Origin: Anaerolineaceae bacterium
GTDB lineage: Bacteria; Chloroflexota; Anaerolineae; Anaerolineales; Anaerolineaceae
NCBI GenBank assembly: GCA_011620445.1
Contig: WOZB01000004.1
Coordinates: forward strand, 1 to 16,946
Reading direction: 5' to 3'
Length of the DNA stretch: 16,946 nucleotides
Within the stretch, counting starts at the first letter, position 1. Each line of letters begins with the position of its first letter. The translations under genes were made by a program, and so were the position numbers. Below are positions 1-6,387 of the stretch, one piece after another. A model generated the notes under the pieces. That model was not told where the DNA came from and did not search any database. It saw nothing but the letters and a program-made list of their open reading frames with translations.

Positions 1-48
1 GCAATCCAGCTGGCTGTCACCGTGTTGCGCATGCTTGCCCATTATTAA
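1..48 (+). CDS. Possible C-terminal end of a convergent gene (partial)
   Basis: From base 1 the plus strand reads 15 codons, AIQLAVTVLRMLAHY, then TAA at 46-48. The stop lies 4 nt before the terminator hairpin at 53-80, which would suit two genes ending face to face. The piece is too short to identify a family. A minus-strand frame starting at an ATG near base 42 is also open to the edge but has no ribosome binding site. This is a weak call based on position only. Confidence 0.25.
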   Translation, partial: AIQLAVTVLRMLAHY

Positions 49-80
49 AAATAAGGCTATCCAAATACATGGACAGCCTT
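44..80 (-). terminator. Intrinsic terminator of the ribosomal protein operon
   Basis: On the minus strand AAGGCTGTCCA (80-70) pairs with TGGATAGCCTT (63-53) in an 11-bp stem with one G-U pair and a 6-nt loop, followed at once by ATTTTTAAT. Read on the plus strand, the G-U pair becomes an A-C mismatch and the following T-tract is poor. The element is therefore best suited to ending minus-strand transcription after rpsI, though it could act weakly in both directions. Confidence 0.85.
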
Positions 81-101
81 GATATTTCTTTGCAAGCACA
101 T

Positions 102-131
102 CGCTTCAGTTGACGAAGGCCAACCGAAACG
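102..131 (-). other. Stem-loop in the rpsI 3' untranslated region
   Basis: Just after the rpsI stop, the minus strand can fold CGTTTCGGTTG (131-121) against CAACTGAAGCG (112-102). This gives an 11-bp stem with two G-U pairs and an 8-nt loop. No T-tract follows, so it is not a terminator by itself. It may stabilise the 3' end of the transcript or assist the terminator at 53-80. The role is inferred. Confidence 0.5.
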
Positions 132-136
132 AAAAA

Positions 137-529
137 TTAACGTTTGGTGTAGGTTGGGGCCTTGCGGGCGCGCTTGAGGCCTGGCTTCTTGCGTTCCTTA
201 ACGCGGGAATCGCGGGTGAGCATGCCTTGTTCACGCAGCTTGAGCCGATTGGTTTCATCCAGGGCAACCAATACACGGGCTAAACCGAGCTTGACAGAAT
301 CGCGTTGGCCAGAAACACCGCCGCCTTGTACTTTGACGGTCACATCCCAGTTGTCAGGGTTCTGTCCGACAGTTTCAAGGGCACCACGGATTGCTGCTTC
401 ATCACCATCGCGGGTGAAGTATTCAGCGATCGGTTTGTCATTGACGGTAAACGTGCCGGTTCCAGATGAAACGCGCACACGGGCGGAAGCTTGCTTTCGG
501 CGACCAATTGCTTCTTTATATTCAGCCAT
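137..529 (-). CDS. rpsI: Small-subunit ribosomal protein S9 (uS9)
   Basis: S9 sits in the 30S head, and in the family its C-terminal tail reaches the P-site tRNA. The 130-residue length is normal. Family signatures are the N-terminal GRRKQASARVRV (residues 9-20), a central GGGVSGQ glycine motif, and the basic tail ending TYTKR with the invariant terminal Arg. It is the last gene of the unit. The ATG follows the rplM stop by 7 nt, and its AGAGGAAA ribosome binding site overlaps that stop, so the rplM-rpsI pair is probably translationally coupled. It is followed by a stem-loop and an intrinsic terminator. Confidence 0.98.
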   Translation of the reverse strand: MAEYKEAIGRRKQASARVRVSSGTGTFTVNDKPIAEYFTRDGDEAAIRGALETVGQNPDNWDVTVKVQGGGVSGQRDSVKLGLARVLVALDETNRLKLREQGMLTRDSRVKERKKPGLKRARKAPTYTKR

Positions 530-536
530 GTTTCCT

Positions 537-971
537 CTACTTATCTACTTCATACTGCTGGGGTGCCTGGGCGTTGTGAGGGTGCTCTGCACCAGCATAG
601 ACTTTCAGGTTTTCCAGATAATGTTTTGTCATACGGTTCTTAGGCAGCATGCCTTTGACTGTCATGTGGATCAGTCTCTCGGGATGTTTGTCCAACAGGC
701 CCTTGAGGTTGTCGGACTTTAATCCACCAGGGAAACCGCTATGTCTGTAATACATTTTGCTGTCCAATCGGCTTGGATGGAAGGTTATCTTGGAGGCATT
801 AATGACCACCACATGATCGTTCATATCCACGCCGGGGGTAAAGTTCGGATGTTGCTTGCCAATCAGCAAAGCCGCGATCTTGCTCGCGAGACGCCCAAGA
901 GTTTCCCCTTCAGCGTTCACAAGGTACCATTCACCTGCCAATTGTCCTTTATTTACGTATGTCTTGTCCAC
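537..971 (-). CDS. rplM: Large-subunit ribosomal protein L13 (uL13)
   Basis: L13 is an early-assembling 50S protein that binds 23S rRNA. The 144-residue product has the family features: the N-terminal WYLVNAEGETLGRLAS block, the GVDMNDHVVVINA stretch, HSGFPGG, and the MLPKNRM segment near residue 110. The start is a GTG (969-971) with GGAGA six nt upstream, giving MDKTYVNKGQL, the expected N-terminus. It lies 44 bp downstream of truA and directly before rpsI, its usual partner. In E. coli L13 represses its own operon; no comparable site is evident here. Confidence 0.97.
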   Translation of the reverse strand: MDKTYVNKGQLAGEWYLVNAEGETLGRLASKIAALLIGKQHPNFTPGVDMNDHVVVINASKITFHPSRLDSKMYYRHSGFPGGLKSDNLKGLLDKHPERLIHMTVKGMLPKNRMTKHYLENLKVYAGAEHPHNAQAPQQYEVDK

Positions 972-1015
972 TTTATTTCTCCGTTATTCTTCGCCCTTGC
1001 TTTTGCATGAGCGCA

Positions 1016-1765
1016 TTACTTATTTATTTCCTCGACGTAATCTACTTTCACCAAGGTCAACCCGCGCGCGGGTGCCAGTGCAACTGTTCCGGCGTAGCCG
1101 GTCTCGAAGCCTCTCCGCACTGTGCCTTTGGGCATCATCCCTGAGCCTACATGGACGAGAACCCAAACGATTCGGCGCACCATATGGTTCAAGAAAGCAT
1201 TTCCCTTGATGGTAAAGTTCATCCCAAAATCAGTTTCGGTCCATTCCGCTTCAAAGATCTTGCGGACAGTCGTACCGCTTGGTCTCATTGCCTTACCAAA
1301 AGCGATAAAATCGTGTTCTCCCAGTAAATCTTGGGATTCAAGGTTCATCAGCTCAAGGTCCGGCTTAACTGTCACCCGCCAGGCAAAGCGGTCGATCAGC
1401 GGATTGCGGTGTTTCTGCGCATAAAGCTGATAGCGATATGTGCGGCTGAGGGCATTGTAACGTGCATGAAAACCCTCATCAACCTCTTCCGCCTCCAGTG
1501 CAGCGATGTCATCCGGTAGAAAAGCATTCAAGGCAGTCAGTAAAGTGTCTGTATCATGCTTCCATTCCAGGTCTACATGTAAAACCTGGCCAAGAGCATG
1601 CACTCCGCTATCCGTCCTCCCGGAAGCTGTCAGGGTATTCCCCTGCCAACCAATTCTTCGCAGCGCGGCTTCCAGTTCATGCTGGACACTGTGCTTGATC
1701 GCCTGGCGTTGGTAACCGTTATAAGCGGTCCCATCATAAGCGAGGATAAGTTTGTAACGTGCCAT
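1016..1765 (-). CDS. truA: tRNA pseudouridine synthase A (TruA)
   Basis: TruA converts uridines 38-40 of the tRNA anticodon arm to pseudouridine. The 249-residue length is normal. The N-terminal ARYKLILAYDGTAYNGYQRQ and the catalytic motif GRTDSGVHA, with nucleophile Asp52, are present, as are the RTYRYQL and NHMVRRIVWVL segments typical of the C-terminal half. The gene lies between rplQ and rplM, a common arrangement. The start is the conventional MARYK, but the only purine-rich sequence (AAAGG) ends 1 nt before the ATG and is buried in a 7-bp hairpin (1766-1788). Translation may therefore be weak or depend on coupling to rplQ, whose stop is 35 nt upstream. Confidence 0.96.
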   Translation of the reverse strand: MARYKLILAYDGTAYNGYQRQAIKHSVQHELEAALRRIGWQGNTLTASGRTDSGVHALGQVLHVDLEWKHDTDTLLTALNAFLPDDIAALEAEEVDEGFHARYNALSRTYRYQLYAQKHRNPLIDRFAWRVTVKPDLELMNLESQDLLGEHDFIAFGKAMRPSGTTVRKIFEAEWTETDFGMNFTIKGNAFLNHMVRRIVWVLVHVGSGMMPKGTVRRGFETGYAGTVALAPARGLTLVKVDYVEEINK

Positions 1766-1788
1766 GCCTTTGCACTCAAGCCAAAGGC
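1766..1788 (-). promoter_or_regulatory. Hairpin abutting the truA start codon
   Basis: On the minus strand GCCTTTG (1788-1782) and CAAAGGC (1772-1766) form a perfect 7-bp stem with a 9-nt loop. The 3' arm holds the only Shine-Dalgarno-like bases and is directly followed by the truA ATG at 1765. No T-tract follows, so it is not a terminator. A role in keeping TruA, an enzyme, below the level of the neighbouring ribosomal proteins is inferred. Confidence 0.5.
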
Positions 1789-1800
1789 GTTCTACTAAAT

Positions 1801-2184
1801 TTACTCAGCAACCAACTCAAGCAGCACCATTTCAGCGTTATCGCCGAGGCGTGGTCCAAGTTTGAGGAGGCGTGTGTAACCACCGGGACGACTGACAAAG
1901 CGAGGGGCAATATCGTCGAAAAGCTTTTTGACGATTTCAGGGCTGGCATTGCCAAGTGCTGCTGCAATTTGGCGGCGGGCATTTACTTGGGCGATTGTGT
2001 CGCCCTTGTTGCTGTTGCGAGCAAGGGTGATCATTTTCTCGGCTTCGCCCTGAATGGACTTGGCCTTGGCCAAAGTAGTCTCGATGCGTTCGTACTCAAA
2101 TAATTGCTTGATCATGGTTTTGCGCATGGAAGTGCGATGGCCCATGCTGCGACCAAGCTTGTAACCATAAACCTGATGTCGCAT
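1801..2184 (-). CDS. rplQ: Large-subunit ribosomal protein L17 (bL17)
   Basis: L17 is a bacterial 50S protein located near the peptide exit tunnel. The 127-residue product has the family N-terminus MRHQVYGYKLGRSMGHRTSMRKTM, here split by position as residues 1-24, and the following LFEYERIETTLAKAK block. The C-terminal part, ending YTRLLKLGPRLGDNAEMVLLEL, is also standard for L17. The ATG is 3 nt after the rpoA stop, with GGAG lying inside the end of rpoA. This is the usual tight rpoA-rplQ junction and implies coupled translation. Confidence 0.98.
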   Translation of the reverse strand: MRHQVYGYKLGRSMGHRTSMRKTMIKQLFEYERIETTLAKAKSIQGEAEKMITLARNSNKGDTIAQVNARRQIAAALGNASPEIVKKLFDDIAPRFVSRPGGYTRLLKLGPRLGDNAEMVLLELVAE

Positions 2185-2187
2185 AAA

Positions 2188-3153
2188 TTACTCCACTTCT
2201 TTCTCTTCCAAGAATCCCTTTTCGATCATCTTGGCACGTAGTTCAGTCAGGCTCTTATCTCCGAAATTACGGATGGAGAGCATCGCGTTTTCGCCTTTGT
2301 CCAGCAGTTCCAACACATCGCCCACGGTCGTAACACCTGTGCGCTTCAATGAGTTGAAGACACGCACGGTCAGGTCAAGGGCTTCGATTGGGGTCTCCCG
2401 GACTTCAGAGCTAATGCCGCTGGTCTCGGGCTCCGCAATGGGAGTGGATTTGATCAGGGAATCAGTGCTGATGCCGCTGATATAGCTTAATTGCTGCATC
2501 AAGATCTGTGAAGAACTGATCAGTGCTTGTTCAGGAGCGACTGTGCCATCGGTCCAAATTTCCAAGGTAAGGCGGTCAAAATCGGTGCTGTGGCCAACGC
2601 GAGCGCTTGAAACACTCCAGTTAACACGGCGGATAGGGGTATAGATGGCATCTACAGGAAGGACACCAATTGGCAGACGTTCAGAACGCTCACCAGCGGG
2701 TAAATAACCGCGCCCAGCTTCAACAGTTAGATCCATCTCTACATGCGCATCTTTCTCATTCATACTGAAGAGATAGAGTTCAGGGTTGATGATCTCAACT
2801 TCCGGTGGGCAGACCAGGTCTGCAGCGGTAATCGTGCCCTCACCCTTGACGTCCAGATGAATTTGCGCGGTTTCGACATTATGCAGTTTCATACGGATCA
2901 GTTTGAGATTCAACATGACCTGGATAACATCCTCGCGGACACCTGGAATGGTGGTGAATTCGTGCTGTATATCAGTAATGCGTACCGTACAAATAGCGGC
3001 ACCATCAAGCGAAGAAAGCAGGGTGCGACGAAGGGCGTTGCCCAAGGTCATCCCGTAGCCTTTTTCAAGTGGGCTGATCGTGAATTTGCCGTAATCGCGG
3101 GATTCAGCTACCCGTTCAACTTTCGGCATTACCATTTCATTTAGTGCTGTCAC
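2188..3153 (-). CDS. rpoA: DNA-directed RNA polymerase subunit alpha
   Basis: RpoA dimerises to scaffold the beta and beta' subunits and contacts promoter UP elements and activators. The 321-residue length is normal. The N-terminal domain carries GYGMTLGNALRRTLLSS (residues 32-48). The C-terminal domain (about 255-314) keeps LTVRVFNSLK and NFGDKSL; Arg264, Asn267 and Lys300 align with the UP-element-contacting residues R265, N268 and K298 of E. coli. The start is a GTG at 3151-3153 with AGGAG six nt upstream. A small hairpin (3167-3188) lies just before that ribosome binding site. The gene sits between rpsD and rplQ, the canonical alpha operon position. Confidence 0.99.
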   Translation of the reverse strand: MTALNEMVMPKVERVAESRDYGKFTISPLEKGYGMTLGNALRRTLLSSLDGAAICTVRITDIQHEFTTIPGVREDVIQVMLNLKLIRMKLHNVETAQIHLDVKGEGTITAADLVCPPEVEIINPELYLFSMNEKDAHVEMDLTVEAGRGYLPAGERSERLPIGVLPVDAIYTPIRRVNWSVSSARVGHSTDFDRLTLEIWTDGTVAPEQALISSSQILMQQLSYISGISTDSLIKSTPIAEPETSGISSEVRETPIEALDLTVRVFNSLKRTGVTTVGDVLELLDKGENAMLSIRNFGDKSLTELRAKMIEKGFLEEKEVE

Positions 3154-3166
3154 GGTTGACTCCTTT

Positions 3167-3188
3167 CAGTCTATCGTAGAAAAGACTG
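3167..3188 (-). other. Small hairpin upstream of the rpoA ribosome binding site
   Basis: In the 46-bp rpsD-rpoA gap the minus strand has CAGTCT (3188-3183) and AGACTG (3172-3167), a perfect 6-bp stem with a 10-nt loop, followed by AAAGGAG. The site leaves the ribosome binding site free. It might mark RNA processing or tune rpoA translation; the function is unknown. Confidence 0.35.
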
Positions 3189-3199
3189 TCCTCGTCATA

Positions 3200-3838
3200 C
3201 TATCGTGAATAGTATTCAACGATCAGTTGCTCGTTCAAGTTTCCGTCAATTTCGGAACGTTCCGGCAGACGCAGTACCCGACCGCTGATGTTGTTAACAT
3301 CGCGGGCTAACCAGGTAGGAACGGTGCGGCCTTCGGCCTCTTCCTTCAGGTTCTTGAAATAAACTGTCTCTTTGGACGATTCGGTGACGGTAACAACATC
3401 ATCAGGATGAATGTTGTAAGATGGGATGTCTGCCCGATTGCCGTTGACAGTAAAATGGCCATGGTTTACAAGCTGGCGTGCCTGAGCACGGCTGCTGGCA
3501 AAACCGAGGCGATAAACCACATTGTCAAGACGGGTCTCAAGCTTCTGCAATAAGTTCATACCGGTCAACCCGCGCATACGCTGGGCTTCCGAATAATAAC
3601 GACGGAATTGACGTTCAAATACACCATACTCGCGGCGAGCTTTTTGCTTGGCACGCAACTGCTTGCCATAGTCCGAAACTCGGTCTGGGCGGGCAGAAGT
3701 GGACTTGCCGTGCATTCCAGGTGGAAAACCACGTTTTTCGAATGCGCACTTGGGGGTAAAACAGCGTGCTCCCTTTAGGAAGAGCTTTTCACCTTCACGG
3801 CGGCACATTCGGCATACTGCTTCAATGTTTCTAGCCAT
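3200..3838 (-). CDS. rpsD: Small-subunit ribosomal protein S4 (uS4), zinc-binding form
   Basis: S4 nucleates 30S assembly by binding the 5' domain of 16S rRNA, and in several bacteria it also represses the alpha operon. The 212-residue product keeps the zinc-type N-terminus with Cys9, Cys12, Cys26 and Cys31, the PGMHG motif, and the S4 RNA-binding fold around [23 protein letters not shown] chose the ATG at 3838 (MARNIEAVC). A TTG two codons upstream is open but only 3 nt from the AAGGAT ribosome binding site, whereas the ATG is 7 nt beyond AAGGAT. It lies 20 bp after rpsK. Confidence 0.98.
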   Translation of the reverse strand: MARNIEAVCRMCRREGEKLFLKGARCFTPKCAFEKRGFPPGMHGKSTSARPDRVSDYGKQLRAKQKARREYGVFERQFRRYYSEAQRMRGLTGMNLLQKLETRLDNVVYRLGFASSRAQARQLVNHGHFTVNGNRADIPSYNIHPDDVVTVTESSKETVYFKNLKEEAEGRTVPTWLARDVNNISGRVLRLPERSEIDGNLNEQLIVEYYSR

Positions 3839-3858
3839 AATCAATATCCTTTTCTTTA

Positions 3859-4263
3859 CTACATGCGGCGCTTTTTAGGTGGACGGCAACCATTATGAGG
3901 GATAGGTGTCAGGTCCGAGATCATGCGTACTTTAAGCCCAAGGGATTGGATTGCGCGAATGGCGGCTTCACGGCCGGGGCCGGGACCTTTCACAAACAGT
4001 TCCACTTCCTGGACGCCCATACCCTGGGCAACCTTGATAGTCTGTTCAGTTGCCAATCTGGCAGCAAATGGGGTGCTCTTACGTGAACCCTTAAAACCAG
4101 CGGAACCGGTTGAACCCCAACAGATGGTGTTACCCTGCAGGTCGGTGACGGTAACGATGGTGTTATTAAAGGATGCAAAAACATGCACCTGTCCGGTCGT
4201 AATCTGACGCTTTACCTTTTTACCAGTGGTTCTGCGTCCTGCTGTTCGTGCTACTTTAGCCAT
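3859..4263 (-). CDS. rpsK: Small-subunit ribosomal protein S11 (uS11)
   Basis: S11 lines the platform of the 30S subunit near the mRNA exit. At 134 residues it has normal length. Signatures are [19 protein letters not shown] in the N-terminal half, [20 protein letters not shown], the [14 protein letters not shown] loop and the C-terminal tail [11 protein letters not shown]. The basic first 20 residues are usual. The ATG is preceded by GAGGA six to seven nt upstream. Unlike most junctions here, 106 bp separate it from rpsM; that spacer folds into a hairpin whose loop is complementary to this ribosome binding site. Confidence 0.98.
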   Translation of the reverse strand: MAKVARTAGRRTTGKKVKRQITTGQVHVFASFNNTIVTVTDLQGNTICWGSTGSAGFKGSRKSTPFAARLATEQTIKVAQGMGVQEVELFVKGPGPGREAAIRAIQSLGLKVRMISDLTPIPHNGCRPPKKRRM

Positions 4264-4369
4264 ATTTTTTCCTCACTTAATCATACATCTCTGGTGTACC
4301 TTGCCTTGGGGGGCCGCATGGGGTAAAAGGGAGGAACCCCAAACCCAAGACTCAGGAACCAGTTCAGTC
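4264..4369 (-). promoter_or_regulatory. Structured rpsM-rpsK spacer, possible pseudoknot switch
   Basis: This 106-bp gap is far longer than the neighbouring junctions and codes for nothing I can recognise. On the minus strand an outer stem CTTGGG/CCCAAG (4349-4344 with 4310-4305) encloses GGGG/CCCC (4340-4337 with 4323-4320). The 13-nt inner loop starts TTCCTC (4336-4331), the exact complement of GAGGAA (4274-4269) in the rpsK ribosome binding site. Pairing of loop and binding site would form a pseudoknot blocking rpsK translation. E. coli has an S4-controlled pseudoknot before rpsM, so translational control in this operon is plausible, but this element is inferred. Confidence 0.4.
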
Positions 4370-4759
4370 TTACTTCTTGGTTGCACCCTTGCGGCGTCCG
4401 CGGCCGGCAACAGTCTTCTTGGGACCCTTGCTTGTGCGGGCGTTGGTGCGAGTACGCTGGCCTCGGCTGGGCAGATTGTGTTTGTGGCGCAAACCACGGT
4501 AGCAACCAATCTCAACCAGGCGCTTGATATTCATCTGGACTGCGCGGCGCAGGTCACCTTCTACGGTCACGTTCTGAGCGATGTAATCACGCAGCTTCGA
4601 GACCTCGTCCTCCGGCAAATCCTTAACCCGCAGGTCAGGGTCAACACCGGTGGCTGCTAAAATCTGGTCAGCAGCTTTGGGGCCGATGCCATAGATGTAC
4701 CGCAAACCGATTTGGATGCGCTTATTTCTGGGTAGATCAACACCTTCAATACGAGCCAT
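4370..4759 (-). CDS. rpsM: Small-subunit ribosomal protein S13 (uS13)
   Basis: S13 is in the 30S head, forms intersubunit bridges to the 50S and contacts P-site tRNA through its C-terminal tail. The 129-residue product begins [15 protein letters not shown] and has [18 protein letters not shown], the helix-hairpin-helix block of the family. The rRNA-binding [20 protein letters not shown] segment starts near residue 94, and the end is strongly basic. The ATG follows AAGGA by six nt and comes 9 bp after the rpmJ stop. It is the second gene after the internal promoter at 4916-4944. Confidence 0.98.
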   Translation of the reverse strand: MARIEGVDLPRNKRIQIGLRYIYGIGPKAADQILAATGVDPDLRVKDLPEDEVSKLRDYIAQNVTVEGDLRRAVQMNIKRLVEIGCYRGLRHKHNLPSRGQRTRTNARTSKGPKKTVAGRGRRKGATKK

Positions 4760-4768
4760 AATTATTCC

Positions 4769-4882
4769 TTATCCTTGACGTTGTTTGTGGCGTGGGTTAG
4801 TACAAATAACATACAACCGACCGTTGCGTTTGACGATCTTGCATTTAGCGCACCGCTTTTTTATTGATGCTGATACTTTCAT
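4769..4882 (-). CDS. rpmJ: Large-subunit ribosomal protein L36 (bL36), zinc-binding form
   Basis: This 37-residue protein is easily missed because of its size. Its translation starts [20 protein letters not shown] and ends [11 protein letters not shown]. The zinc ligands Cys11, Cys14, Cys27 and His32 are all present, so it is the zinc-binding form of L36, a 50S protein that helps fold 23S rRNA. AGGAG lies 8 nt before the ATG. It is the first gene downstream of the promoter at 4916-4944, and rpsM follows after 9 bp. In many bacteria infA lies between map and rpmJ; here only 67 bp separate them. Confidence 0.97.
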   Translation of the reverse strand: MKVSASIKKRCAKCKIVKRNGRLYVICTNPRHKQRQG

Positions 4883-4915
4883 CAGTCGTACTCCTTCTTA
4901 TTCCGCAAAGTTTTT

Positions 4916-4944
4916 AGTATATCTCTTTGTCAGTCTATTTGCAA
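4916..4944 (-). promoter_or_regulatory. Sigma-70-type promoter for the alpha operon segment
   Basis: On the minus strand a -35 element TTGCAA (4944-4939) and a -10 element TATACT (4921-4916) are separated by exactly 17 bp. They lie in the 67-bp map-rpmJ gap, giving a predicted start near 4909 and a leader of about 27 nt before rpmJ. The -10 matches the consensus at 5 of 6 positions and the -35 at 4 of 6. The promoter before rplC has the same -35 and spacing. No terminator separates map from it, so read-through from upstream is also expected. Confidence 0.7.
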
Positions 4945-4949
4945 GACCT

Positions 4950-5723
4950 TTATAAATCTGTTAGCACCAATGGACCTTCGTCCGTCACTGCAATGCTATG
5001 TTCCTGATGAGCGCACAACGAGCGGTCTCTTGAGATCACCGTCCACTCATCGTTGAGCACCCGGGTGTGGCGGGTACCCACCAGGACCATTGGTTCGATG
5101 GCAATGGTCATCCCTGCACGCAAACGAACACCAGTGCCCGGCTTGCCATAGTTCGGCACTTGTGGTTCTTCGTGCATGTTTCGTCCCACACCGTGGCCAG
5201 TGTAGACGTGGGTGCAGTAAAAACCCTGCCCTTCAACATAAGCTTCAACCGCAGCCCCGATATCACCGGAGTAATTGCCGGGAACCATTAGCCGGATTGC
5301 GATCTCAAGGGCATGTCTCGTCACCGCGATCAGTTTCTGTGCTTCAGGAGTAATCTCGCCGACCCCAACCGTAAAGGCTGAGTCACCTACAAAACCCTGG
5401 TACACAGTACCACAATCCACGGAGATGATATCGCCCTCTTTGAGCTTACGCTTGCCCGGTATGCCATGCACCAACTCTTCGTTAATGCTTGTACAAATGC
5501 TAGCCGGGTAAGGGTATGGGCCACCGTAATTTTTAAAGGGCGAGTAAACGCTTAACTTGCTCTGGAAAGTCTCAGCAATTTCGTTGAGTTCACCAGTCGT
5601 TACTCCCGGAGCAATAGCTGCTTTAACAGCCTCCAGGGTTTGCGCATTAATTCGGCCGGCTTCCCGCATAATTGCGATTTCAGCCGGGCTCTTGATGTTA
5701 ATTGCTCGTTCTAAACCAATCAC
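4950..5723 (-). CDS. map: Methionine aminopeptidase, type I
   Basis: Map removes the initiator methionine from nascent proteins whose second residue is small, using a two-metal active site. The 257-residue length fits a type I enzyme without an N-terminal extension. The five metal ligands are visible: Asp103 and Asp114 in DCGTVYQGFVGD, His177 in TGHGVG, Glu210 in AIEPM and Glu241 in HQEHS. His87 and His184 match the other conserved histidines. The start is a GTG overlapping the adk stop as GTGA (4 nt), with only a weak upstream ribosome binding site, so it probably depends on coupling to adk. Confidence 0.97.
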   Translation of the reverse strand: MIGLERAINIKSPAEIAIMREAGRINAQTLEAVKAAIAPGVTTGELNEIAETFQSKLSVYSPFKNYGGPYPYPASICTSINEELVHGIPGKRKLKEGDIISVDCGTVYQGFVGDSAFTVGVGEITPEAQKLIAVTRHALEIAIRLMVPGNYSGDIGAAVEAYVEGQGFYCTHVYTGHGVGRNMHEEPQVPNYGKPGTGVRLRAGMTIAIEPMVLVGTRHTRVLNDEWTVISRDRSLCAHQEHSIAVTDEGPLVLTDL

Positions 5724-6376
5724 TTGCCTACGGCTTTCATCAGGTCCTCAGTTACCTTGTCGATATCCTGGGTTCCATCGATCTCGATTAACTTGCCCTG
5801 TTCTTTATAGTATTCAATCAGAGGCGAAGTCTGCTTGTAATAAACTTGGATGCGATTGCGCACGGTTTCAGGTTTGTCGTCCTCGCGCTGATAAAGCGGA
5901 CTGTCGTCCACGTCGTCGAACCATTTCTCCAGGGGAGGGTTGGTAATCGCGTGGTAAACCCGGCCGCTCTTGCTCATCCATCGCCCACTTAAGCGCTCAA
6001 CAAGCACTTCGTCAGGCACGTTGATGAAGGGCACAATGGTTACGTCTCCGCCCAAACTGCTCAGCATCACCTTCAAGGCTTCTGCCTGGGCAGGCGTACG
6101 GGGAAAACCATCCAAAACAGCACCTTTTTCGCAGTCTGGACGGGTCAGACGGTCTTTCACCATGGCAATAGTCACATCATCCGGTACAAGCTCGCCCTTG
6201 CTCATAAAAGTTTGGGCGAGTTTGCCAAGTTCTGTTTCTTTCGAAAGGTTCTCACGGAAAAGATCACCGCTGGAAACATGGACCAGACCCATTCTTTCAG
6301 CCAATACTTCAGCCTGGGTGCCTTTTCCAGCACCGGGGGGCCCGAGCATTATGATGTAAACCGCTTTTTTGTTCAT
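5720..6376 (-). CDS. adk: Adenylate kinase, long form without zinc
   Basis: Adk interconverts ATP plus AMP and two ADP in the cytoplasm. The 218-residue product has the P-loop GPPGAGKGT (residues 12-20), the AMP-binding region starting HVSSGDLFRE, DGFPRT (89-94), and a full-length LID around residues 130-168 with GRVYH and QREDDKPETVRNR. In the LID the four positions that carry Cys in zinc-binding bacterial adenylate kinases have none, so it is the non-zinc long form. It starts 11 nt after secY (AAGGG ribosome binding site) and overlaps map by 4 nt, in the classic secY-adk-map order. Confidence 0.98.
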   Translation of the reverse strand: MNKKAVYIIMLGPPGAGKGTQAEVLAERMGLVHVSSGDLFRENLSKETELGKLAQTFMSKGELVPDDVTIAMVKDRLTRPDCEKGAVLDGFPRTPAQAEALKVMLSSLGGDVTIVPFINVPDEVLVERLSGRWMSKSGRVYHAITNPPLEKWFDDVDDSPLYQREDDKPETVRNRIQVYYKQTSPLIEYYKEQGKLIEIDGTQDIDKVTEDLMKAVGK

Positions 6377-6387
6377 TTCAATTACCC

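Noticed and set aside
1..42. Minus-strand frame from an ATG after the terminator (MGKHAQHGDS...)
   Set aside because: It has no ribosome binding site, and its start lies directly behind the terminator T-tract.
162..722. Plus-strand open frame of 186 codons overlapping rpsI and rplM
   Set aside because: It is antisense to two certain ribosomal protein genes, has no ribosome binding site and resembles no protein family. All other long plus-strand frames in the window were rejected for the same reason.
4305..4349. rpsM-rpsK hairpin as an intrinsic terminator
   Set aside because: No T-tract follows the stem on the minus strand; the sequence after it is GCAAGGTACACC.
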